Assembly (NCBI RefSeq): GCF_963678635.1
Contig: NW_026971353.1
Span: 1 to 30,484 of the forward strand
Length of the DNA: 30,484 nucleotides
Origin: Symsagittifera roscoffensis
Taxonomy: Eukaryota; Xenacoelomorpha; Acoela; Convolutidae
Direction of reading: 5' to 3'
The notes beneath the pieces are model-generated. The model worked only from the letters and a program-made list of their open reading frames with translations. It was not told the DNA's origin and did not search any database. This document shows, piece after piece, positions 1-9,600 of the stretch. The number at the start of each line of letters is the position of its first letter. Position 1 is the first letter of the stretch. Both the position numbers and the translations under genes were made by a program.

Positions 1-1070
1 GAAAAAGCATGTTCAAACTAATTGCTTCTCCATATTCTCAGTACCGCTTCGTTGGCTTTAAATGATAGCTCAAGTGTTTTTTTTGGACCGTAATAATACA
101 TTAGTAAGTTGCTCTTTATTTCCTCTACGTTTACTGTTACTGCTATGCTTAATTATTGAAGTTTTATTGGCTTCGGGCTAAATGACAAGGTCGGTACGTG
201 ACAATAGAAAATGATCCCGATAGAACTGAATAAACGTCTACAAGTCGTAAGCTTGTAGTTCGTGAAGCGAGTCTTTTTCTCGCGCTTTGGTGAAGTAGCG
301 GGAAGTATGCAAAGAGCGTGAAATAACAAACTACGTCCAAAGAAGAACACCAGACGCATCTCAACGTATTATTTCTTATCAATAGGGTTGCGAATTAGGC
401 AAATTACTTGAATTCCAACAACACCTACGAAAAACCTGCGTCTAACAAAAGTTCAACTTAAGCTACTTAATATCATGGTGAAAGACCACCTAACAGAAAA
501 ACGTAACAACTGAATCGATGTACTGACTTGAAAAACCGGGTTATACTTCTATGTCTTGTAAGAGGGCTGAGGAATCAGGCAATTTGATTGAAATCCAACA
601 AGACCCACGGCAAAGACTTGTCGTTAATATAGATCAATTTAATATAACTGATATTGCAAAACCAGACCAATTTACTTGCTTTGATATCAAGAAATAGCAA
701 ATTACTACGTTTTGAGGCTACTTTTTGGATTTCTTTTTGCAATTTATGAAATTTTTTTGATCAAAGGGTTCAAGTAAGGCACAGGTTCGAAAATATATTC
801 TAGTAACCGTTGCCCATGTTTCATATAGAATAATTTTCAATCAGTGAAAACTTTATTCAAAACTGTTGGTGTGGAGAAAAAAGCGACTACATTTTGTCTA
901 AAAACCAACAGAACGTAATTCAGTCTGCTTAGTTTGATCTAAAAAAGATCAAATATCGAGAAAAGGTTACTACTTTGATTTAACTAAAACTAAGTTTTAA
1001 GTATTGAGGAAAACTTGGACTCCAGAATCAGAACAAATCAACGTATGTAAATTTACAGCCCTGAAAGTTT
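1..1070. other. Gene-free AT-rich flank with diverged internal duplication
   Basis: No convincing coding region is visible; the short open frames here lack any recognisable domain. A diverged direct repeat is present: about 389-485 and 574-670 both contain a block reading approximately GAATnAGGCAAnTTnnTTGA, followed by a similar CCAACAAnACC segment. The spacing is about 185 bp and identity is roughly 70 percent by eye. Confidence 0.4.
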
Positions 1071-1140
1071 TAATTTCCTATAAGTTTGAGATTCAGCGAT
1101 CACCAGTATTACACGACACAGACTCTTTGTCGAAGTACAC
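1071..1140 (+). repeat. Array leader, copy 1 (second copy at about 1330-1400)
   Basis: The stretch containing TTTGAGATT, then GATCAnTCACC-like sequence, then TTACACG and ACAGACTCTT occurs at the left edge of the minisatellite. It recurs about 257 bp further right at 1330-1400, again followed directly by satellite units. This indicates a duplication larger than the 42-bp unit. Confidence 0.6.
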
Positions 1141-2690
1141 ACTGGCTTTGCTATACGCAACATACCCCTCTGTCGAAGCACCCACTGACTCAGCTATCTG
1201 CAACAGCCCCTCTGGCGAAGTCTACTCTAGCTCTGCCATCTGCAAAAGATCTGCACTTCCTGTCTGTTTTTTTTTTCGACAAAGTCACAAATACAATACC
1301 TGAAAAGGCCTCTATGTCAGTTTTAAAAGTTCAACCTACAAGTTTTGAGATTGATCAATCACCGGATTTACACGTTACAGACTCTTCGTCTAAGTACAGA
1401 CTGGCTCTGCTGTCTGCAACAAAACCTCTGTCGAAGCACACAAGGGCTCTGCTATCCGCAACAGACTTTCTTGCAGGGCACATTATTACACTGCTACCCG
1501 CAAAAAATCTTCTGACACAACACACACGCGCTCTGCTATCCGCAATAGACTTTCTTTCAAAACACATACTGGCTCAGTTATCTGCAACAGCCCCTCTGGC
1601 GAAGTACACACTGGCTTTGATGTCCGCGTGCGACAGAAACTCTGACAAAGCACACAAGCGCTCTGCTATCCGCACCAGAGCCTCTGTCAAAGCACACTCT
1701 TGAATCTTCTGACAGCACCCTCAAAAAATCTTCTGACATAACACACACATGCTCTGCTATCCGCAACAGACCTTCTTTTAAAGCAGACTCTTGCACTGTT
1801 ACCCGCAGCAATCCTTCCGACTTATCACACACAGGCTCTGTCATCCACAACACAACTTCTTTCAAAGCATACTCTTGCACTGCTACCCGCAACAAAACTT
1901 CTGGCATTAAACACACAGGCTCCGCTATCCGCAACAGACCTTCTTTCAAATTAAACACTGGCTTTCCTATCCCCAACAGCCCCTCAGGCGAAGTATACAC
2001 TAGCTCTGCCATCTGCAAAAGACCCTCTGTCGAAGCACACACTGGCTCTGATCTCCGCAACAGACCCTCTGTCGGAGCACACAAGCGCTCTGCTATCCGC
2101 AACAGAGCCTCTGTCAAAGCACACTATGGCTTTGCTATCCGCAACAGACCCCTCTGTCGAAGCACACAAGGGCTCTACTATCCGCAACAGAGCCTCTGTC
2201 AACGCACACCATGGCTTTGCTATCCACAACAGATCCCTTTGTCGAAGCACGCACTGCCTCTGATATCCGCAGCAGACCCTCTGTCGAAGCAAACAAGGGC
2301 TCTGCTATCCGCAACAGAGCCTCAGTCAAAGTTCACTATGGCTCTGCTATCCGCAACAGACCTTCTTTTAAAACAGACTTTTGCACTGCTATCCGCAACA
2401 AACCTTGTAATTTAACACAAACAGGCTCTGCTGTCCGCAAGAGACCTTGTTTCAAAGCCCACTCTTGCACTGCTATCCGCAACAGACCCCTCTGTCGAAG
2501 ATCACACCGGCTCAGCTACCTACAACGGCCACTCTGGCCACTTATACACTAGCACTGCTATCTGCAAAAGACCCTCGGTCGTAGCAAACAAGGGCTCTGA
2601 TATCCGCAACAGAGCCTCTATCCGCAACAGACCTCTGTGTCGAAGCGCACACTGGCTCAGCTATCTGCAACGGCCCCTCTGAATGACCCG
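1071..2690. repeat. Minisatellite array, unit about 42 bp, about 33 degenerate units
   Basis: The core of each unit is close to CTCTGCTATCCGCAACAGAC, followed by a CTCTGTCGAAGCACAC-like half. I counted about 33 occurrences of the GCTATCCGCAAC core at 41-43 bp spacing between about 1147 and 2653. Units are degenerate (TCTGCAAA, ACCCGCAAC and similar variants). The period is a multiple of three and rarely contains stops, so open frames of 100-200 codons with a 14-residue period appear on both strands. These look like a by-product of the repeat rather than genes. Bases about 1260-1390 interrupt the array and include a second copy of the array's left leader. The array ends about 110 bp before dispersed repeat copy A. 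Confidence 0.85.
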
Positions 2691-2802
2691 TTTGGCTGGA
2701 CGGCCCAGCCGAACCAACCGACGCACGCCGAGACGTTTATTAAAGGCGTTATTTGAAGAAAAACTTTGAGATCGAGGCTCAGATTGTTCCAAAATTTATC
2801 TT

Positions 2803-3411
2803 TGTAACACGAGTGCACGATAAGGAGCTTATCCACCGGAAACTGTGGAGAAGGAAGGTCCAGTGGGACAATTGGCGTGGATACGAAGCCTCCCACGCAC
2901 CACAAGTCAGGCGATAACTACGTTATCACCGGAAGTGATAGGAATTGGAGGCCCGGCGCCCACAGATTTTTTAAAGAACATTAACGGTGTTCTAGGCGTT
3001 GAAATGCCCTGAACGATTAAATTACTCCAATAACTGTTTGGTGTTTCAGAGCATGAGTAGTTAGAAGTCGAGGGAAGGGTCGAGTCATCTCGAACGGATT
3101 TGATATGTAACTGTCAAAAAAAAGTATAAATCATGGTTTTTATCCTTGTTTTTAGTAGTAATCACGGTGTCTGGGGATCCGACACCCAGCTATGGGATTA
3201 TGGTTGCGTACAACGAAAGCTGAGTAAAGTTCGTTTGGCTGATGACCAAAAACGGTAACATGATGGTTTAGCCCTTAAAGAGACCAAAAATCAACTAGCT
3301 AGGTCGAGACGAAGAAAAAACGAGTGGAGTTAAGATAACTGACGTCAGCCAGTCGTCAATAGGAATTTTTTCTACGCTCCGCCACTGTGTGATTTCCGGG
3401 CAAATGTTACA
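2803..3411 (+). mobile_element. Dispersed repeat copy A, 609 bp, ends TGTAACA / TGTTACA
   Basis: This segment is homologous to the reverse complement of 20034-20653. The best-conserved part, about 3300-3411, matches at roughly 80-85 percent by eye, and homology stops abruptly at 3411. Copy A begins TGTAACA (2803-2809) and ends TGTTACA (3405-3411), a perfect 7-bp inverted pair that also satisfies the TG...CA rule of LTRs. I found no target-site duplication (flanks ATCTT and TAGAT). It could be a solo LTR, a non-autonomous DNA element, or a truncated 3' tail of a larger element. No coding capacity is recognised. Confidence 0.6.
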
Positions 3412-5251
3412 TAGATTTTTTATGGCGCTCATGCGTGGGCCTGTTAGAGGCAATAGACCATCGTAGTCAGCAAACGTTTCAACGACGGACCCTCCGCCCC
3501 GGGCGTATGCCCGATTTGAGGCTTTAGTGTCCTGTATTGTACTAGACGGTAGGGTAGGTTCAGACCTCCGACTACTACAATTTAGCTTATTAACCTAGTT
3601 AAATCCTAAAATTCTGGGGGCCGGAGGGTTAGGTGGGTAGTCATGAACCCACTTCTTTTGAGGCTCTGGGACCGAAAACAGTTAAAAAGAGAGCATAAAA
3701 CTAAAGAAAAATAGTGTATAACTAAGAAACAACTAATTCATTTTTAACAAAAAAGAACAAAAAAACTGCAAAAAAAGCATAAAAACATAAAAAACACAAA
3801 CAAATTCATTTTAAAACAAAAAAGAACAAAAAACAGCAAAAAAAACATAAAATGACAAATTATATATCATTTCGGGACGGGATGTGATTCGAAATTTCTA
3901 TTTGTTGTTGTTTTTGATTGATTTACATCATTCCTTATCGAAAGAGTGAGAGTTTTGGTTGTTTGTTAGGTGCCCAGTGTTCTTTGAATAATTAAGCACG
4001 CTTATGATAATTTTACCGGAAGTTAGAGTGTCAATCCGACAGACGCACTCCAGACACATCAGGGCAGTCAGGACAACATCCACAACGACGATTGGGTATC
4101 ATTAACACATTTTCAGTATAGTTTGGGTACTTTTTCAATAAATCTAGGTTGTGGAGGGCACAGTTGGACCGTTCCAGTTGTAGCCTCCGCCGGTTGCAAA
4201 TTTCAGAGTTAAAGGTCTTAATTCGGATATTGTAGTGTAGAGGAAGACATAGTAATATTAATCAACGGCTAGTAAAAACTTATCCTCCTTGTTATATACT
4301 ATCTATCTCCCACATCTATACCCCAAGTGTCCAATTTTTGATCTGAAAAATACCACTTACGACCCAATTGATATCAAAAGTTTTAGGATTTTTGAACTTT
4401 TCCTAACGGGAAGGGGCCTCTTCACAGTGAACTGCTACGTAGTTCGATTCCCCTAAAAAACCGCGCGGAGAAAAGACTTAGAACAAGTCGAGAAAATAAT
4501 CATTTTTTTGTGGTAAAGCAAAAAAACTTTTGCAATAAAAGACTATCAACATACCGAGCTCGGTGTGTTAATTCAAAGTGAGTTAATTCATGGGTGTGTT
4601 AATTCAAAGTTGTTTTCAGCTACAAAAAAAATTCTGGAAGTGGTGCATTTTTTGGTGTCAGGACAAAATTTTCCCAGCCGCATCCTGCAGGAGCATCTAA
4701 AACCCCAATCAGAACAATCATACGCTGAAAAAATGAAGAACCAACCTGGTTCAAAATGAGACCAATGAGGGAGCGTCGACCACTGCATTTCCTCGACGAG
4801 AGCTATCTCACAGGTGTGTTAATTGGAAAAAAGAGCCATTAAAATAATTTTATCACTATTAAAAGCAGTTCCAAAGAAGAAGGGGGAGAAGCTATCAACC
4901 GTGGCGAGGGACCCTAGTACAATCATTCGTACTCGGGCTTATTATGGAAAAATGCAAGTTCAATATTTATATAATATATATTTTTGTGTTCCGTAAAAGG
5001 GAAATTGTATGTTTTGCATTTTTGTTTGTCTAGGCAATTGACCTTTCACTTTCTGTAAGGCTTTGATTTAACCCTCTAATTTAAAAACTATTTTTAACAA
5101 GGATAGCCGGTTACTGTACAAGTAGCACAGAATGTTCCGACCACACTCTGAAAAACATACAAAATTGTTTTCTCAAACTGGTGTCGTTTTTTTCTGCATG
5201 TTGCTATAAAAATTTGAACAAAAAAAAACCTGAGAAATACTTCAGAGTAAT

Positions 5252-5303
5252 AGTAAAATTGGTCAATTGGAAAACAGTTTTTGAAGAATAATGACTAGAA
5301 AAA
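5252..5303 (+). repeat. 52-bp direct repeat, copy 1 (copy 2 at 6025-6076)
   Basis: Both copies contain GGTCAATTGGAAAACAG followed by TTTTTGAAGAATAATGACTA and differ at only about two to three positions. They are 773 bp apart in the same orientation. The sequence between them is not duplicated, so this is either a short dispersed repeat or the remnant of a larger rearranged duplication. Confidence 0.75.
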
Positions 5304-6024
5304 CAAAAATTGCGCTAAAAAACTTCAGTCGACAAAAGATAGCGTGTCAAATAGACAGTGTACTCTTATCTGAAACGATTCTGAAATTGCATCTCAATGC
5401 CTGGGTTGACCTTCAAACAAGAAAAATGCTCATCATAAATTTTCATATATGATAACTGTATGATAAACACAATTTACATTGCTGCAAAAAAAACTTCCAA
5501 AACCTCCAAGTTAAAAGGATTTTTTTTCTTATCTGTTGAAAAAAAACAGGCAGCAAATAGTGACCTATAAATCTTTGGCCTAAAAACTTTCTAGCCATAT
5601 GCAAAAGTTTACAGTTTTTCCTCATAGTTCAGAGTGATCTATGAAATGTTATCTCATTCATGTAATCCACAATTGCATTTTATCTGTGAGGTTTCTTCCC
5701 CTTAACTAACGGTTTTTTAGATTAGAAAATCTTTTTTTTTGTTTTTGTGTTTCAGAACACAAGACTGAAATGTTTAGCGTAACTACAAAGACAATAATTT
5801 TTTATTGTGAAAAAAACTGCTAGCTATACAATTTTCATGCATGTAAAAGTGTTTGTCATAGAGATTTCATATAATTTTGTGTACGTATGGAATTCTATGG
5901 AATTGTATGTCAAGAAATTTTTCAGACAAGAAATGATTGAAATTGTATGATTAGAAACGTGTTTAAATCTGGTAACGTTAGTTTTGAAACAATATCAACA
6001 AGCTATATAGAGCTTTGTCTGAAA

Positions 6025-6076
6025 AGTAAAATGGGTCAATTGGAAAACAGTTTTTGAAGAATAATGACTAAAAAAA
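6025..6076 (+). repeat. 52-bp direct repeat, copy 2
   Basis: This is the partner of 5252-5303 in the same orientation, with near-identical sequence. It lies about 340 bp beyond the predicted poly(A) signal of the EFHC1-family gene, in the downstream intergenic region. Confidence 0.75.
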
Positions 6077-6414
6077 TTCCAAAAACTACCTTTACTTGAG
6101 TAAGACTATGTTTTCATGGCTTAAATTAAGCTTAAATAAGCTACTGCAATTACTAACTACCTTACTAATAAGCTCAAAATTAGAACAAAAATCAAAAAAG
6201 AAGGCGGCCAAGTAATCTTAGGAAAAGGATTTGATTGCTTTAAAACGATCGGTTGCAATAAAAAAGTACACTTGATTTTTGCTATTGATGGGGGGAAACA
6301 TGCTTGGTCTCATTAATTGTGAGAGAAAATTTTCTGTCGAGACATTTTTTGTTTAAATTTTCCATTTAAATTCATATGTACATACAAGCTGTTATGGTGA
6401 TTTGAGCACACGCA

Positions 6415-6420
6415 TTTATT
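6415..6420 (-). other. Predicted poly(A) signal AATAAA of the EFHC1-family gene
   Basis: On the minus strand AATAAA lies about 139 nt after the TGA stop codon at 6559-6561. The intervening AT-rich sequence would be the 3' UTR. It is the canonical hexamer at a plausible distance; no cleavage site can be proved from sequence. Confidence 0.6.
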
Positions 6421-6558
6421 TGATTATGCACTTATTTAAGTCTATTTAGTATATGGTACACACTTTACTTTTGCAACAAATATATATTTCTATGGCGATC
6501 AAGTATGATTTCAGTGCATGAATGCAGTTCAGTCTGTTCACGCGGTGGTAGTGTTTGA

Positions 6559-6651
6559 TCAACCGTCTTGGCACCCGGCGGCTTCGATGAACTCAATGAA
6601 CTCCTCCCAGCTAATCTTTCCGTCATGGTTGGTATCAATGACCTTGAATAT
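6559..6651 (-). CDS. EFHC1 exon 11 (residues 633-662), second EF-hand and stop
   Basis: The acceptor is TTTGTTGCAG. The exon encodes the loop [12 protein letters not shown] (residues 638-649), which fits the canonical calcium-binding EF-hand pattern at every key position (D, N, D, G, I, E). The protein ends GCQDG followed by TGA at 6561-6559. Confidence 0.9.
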   Translation of the reverse strand: MFKVIDTNHDGKISWEEFIEFIEAAGCQDG

Positions 6652-9600
6652 CTGCAACAAAAATGTTGTTCAAGAAAGTATCATACACAAATTTTGAGTT
6701 TCACAAGAGAAAAATCGCAACTTCGCAGTATTTTTTATTCATTTCTCGTCCAGATTCCTTCAGGAGGCTAGAGAAGTTTCTGTCGCCCTGAGCCAGGCAG
6801 CACAAAAAACGTCCCATGGGGTAAAATGGGATATCATATTGAAGCACTTACGGCCATGATTTGAGCTGCATGCAAATTACAAAAAATCCTACTCGTTTTA
6901 GACAAATATGCGTTTCATCCAACGTTAGTTTGGCAGAAAAAATTTGGCTTCTTACACAGCCACCCTCTAGTATTGACATGCACAATATTTATGATAAATT
7001 AAAACCTTGTTGAAAAACTTACCGCTCAAAAACCAAGATTCAAAACCCACCAACTACCTAGCTAACCAATAATAACTCTCCTTTTTTACAACATTTCGGA
7101 GTTTTTTTTCAATTTCTTATATTCATTTACTTGAACATTCACAGACAAAAAACTGATTAAAAATATTAAAGCTAATGGTTATCATAACTCACAGACAAAA
7201 ATGATCAAAAAATTGAAAACTGTAAAAATGTTCTTTTTTTGTACTTAATTAATCATGAATATCAAAACACACCAAATTTAAAAATATTGATTGAAGATTG
7301 TACTCACCTCCTTAATTAGGTATGTCTCGATGGGGATGTTGAGCTGGCTAATGAAGTGTGCCAGTTCTTCCGGCTGCACGTACTTGTCCCTGTTGAAGTC
7401 CAGTTTGAGGAAGGCCTCCCTTATGCTGAAGAAGCGGTTGAAGTGCGCCCTTCTCAACTGCTCACTCAGTGTCTGTACCAACTCTGCCTTGCGAGTATCG
7501 CTAAAAGAAACAAAGTTTAATTTTTTCGACCAGAGAAATTTTTTTTTTAAGATCTGAGGCAATCTTTGGTTGCAGAAAATGTGATATCCAGTCGTCATTT
7601 GGATTACGAATTTAAAAAATGGAAAACTTTGCTGTGTCGAGAAAATGACGAATGCATTTTTTGCGGATCAGAGTCAAATTTAGCAAGTAGCAGAGTAATG
7701 GTTCTGTTATCTGCTTGAAACGTCTAACAAAATGCGTTGATATTTTCACAGCAAAAATTTTTTGAAAAACTTAAATTTTATGAAATTGTATTTGCACAGC
7801 ATACTAGTTGCCCAGCGTATGGCTACTCTTCTTAATTTATAGTAAAATTACAAAAAAAAACGACTTTATTTGTTATTTGTTTTAAAGGATGGGCTTTTTC
7901 CGTCTGAATAAATTGGATCGTTGCAGCAACCTCCCGCACCTAGTCGGCTCTCTTATATAAGGGACAACTTGTAAGCTCGTTCGAATATTGACTCTAGCAA
8001 TAATCCTTATTGCAATAGGAAGATTGTTACGGTGCGTACCCCACAGAGTCGCATTCGCATTCTCTTAGCCGAAAAAACTTATAGTTTCTGGTTAAGGTAA
8101 TTAGCAATAAAACAAATTTGGATCTCCAACTTAAAATCCCCCCTATGCTATCTTCTAAAGAATCCCCCCTCCCCTATGCTATCTACTAAAGAATCTCCGC
8201 CCCTAAAAATACTGTACATTAGCACTAGCACTTTGTATTAAGATTCTTAACTATGTTGAGTTCTGATTGGTCGAAAATTCGACTGATATAATCAACCTAA
8301 CAATCTGCCTCTCATTCTTTCTCCTCTCTTACTCCCTACCTTCCTTTCTCCTCCCTCCTTTCTTTTTTACGACAATCCGTGAACAAAAGTTCAATTTAGT
8401 TCTGCAACGAAAAGCGAGGAAAATTGGCCAGATGCATGAAAACTTAATAAAGGAAAGCAAATTTTCAGCTTCGCGCTCAACTTTTTCAGATCTCGCTTTG
8501 TTAATTTTTAAAAACTTAAATGATTTTTGTGTCCTCAAAAAAATAGGACTCGCTTCATGTTATCACAGTTTTAGATGAAAAACTTTTACGATCATCTCAC
8601 AATCAATTTCCGATCTGATATCGGTTTTTTTATGTATAAAAACATGTATATAAGATGAAGAAAAATAAACATGAGACTTGTAGGCATCGTAAAACAGGTG
8701 CAAAATTACCAGCGAATTATTATATTGTTTTCAAAATAATGTAGAGATATTAGTAGTCTATACTCATTTTAATACAAGCGTGCACAATAAATGATGATAC
8801 ACAGATCATAACTAAAACTAAATCCACAACAAACTTCAGTTATTGATAGCTAGTATAAAACTAAAAATCTACGGGCATATGCTAACTATGACCAACAGAA
8901 TCAACCAAGGAGATAAATAATCGAGGCTGAAAAAAAATTGATGAAAGTCATCAAGTTTCGAAAAGCCGGAGGGGAGGGGGGAATGGAGAGGTCGAGGGGG
9001 AGGGGCTGTTGACTCAAAGATAAATCAAGCTAATCAGTGACAAAGAAAGCAATAGCTCAAGCGAAAATTTGAAAATCATGGCTACTGATCTATGGAGATG
9101 AACAAGATGTTTGGCTGAGTGTTGCAAAAACCCTTGTAAGAAACAAGCCCTTTAAACTTCGCTGACCAAAGTTGAAAAGAAATCGTTTCACTTGAAAATT
9201 GAAACCATCAAGAAATTTTGATTAATTGACCTCTAAATTGAAAAATCAGCAAGAAAAACATCAGCCTTCAAATCATTTTTTTGAATAATCCGAAATAATT
9301 CTGAATTTCACGCTAAGTGCAGTAACCTACATTATTAAACAGCTGAAAACCAGTGAAAATCGATTAATCAGGATGAAAGGGAAGAAAGCTTCAATAAAGG
9401 AAAGGAACTACTCTAATCACAAACTAGGGTGGGTGTGATTGATGATGAACGTGAATACTTTACTTTCTACAGTGCCAAAAACAACATTCCCGGTTTATTA
9501 ACGCGGAATTAATTTCAGAAACAAAATCATTTTAAAACCGTCAATTTAATGCTCAATAATTAGGACAAATGTGAACTACACTACTATTGAAACTATTCGT

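Larger units (their letters stand above)
3412..6414. other. AT-rich intergenic region downstream of the EFHC1-family gene
   Basis: No gene is supported. About 3720-3850 is an A-rich stretch made of two copies of a roughly 73-bp unit containing AATTCATTTT, AACAAAAAAGAACAAAAAA and GCAAAAAAA blocks. About 4560-4615 contains TGTGTTAATTCAAAGT twice, with a related piece near 4815. A 52-bp near-identical direct repeat lies at 5252-5303 and 6025-6076. The rest shows nothing I can name. Confidence 0.5.

Noticed and set aside
775-800. GGTTCGAA-like tRNA B box
   Set aside because: No A box or cloverleaf stems at the right distance; no tRNA gene was found anywhere in the window.
1578-2552. Open frames of 100-180 codons in the minisatellite on both strands
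   Set aside because: They arise because the 42-bp unit is divisible by three and poor in stops; frames overlap on both strands and no domain is seen.
2657-2905. 82-codon minus-strand frame in repeat A resembling the plus-strand frame at 20556-20822
   Set aside because: The resemblance is explained by the DNA homology of copies A and B; both peptides are low-complexity and contain no domain.
2803-3411. Firm assignment of repeat A as a solo LTR
   Set aside because: TG...CA ends are present, but no matching 4-6 bp target duplication was found and copy B lacks a clean opposite terminus.
5125-5150. GAATGTTCCGAC matching the inverse of the Helentron-like right repeat
   Set aside because: Only 12 bases match and the surrounding sequence is not similar, so it is not a demonstrable copy.
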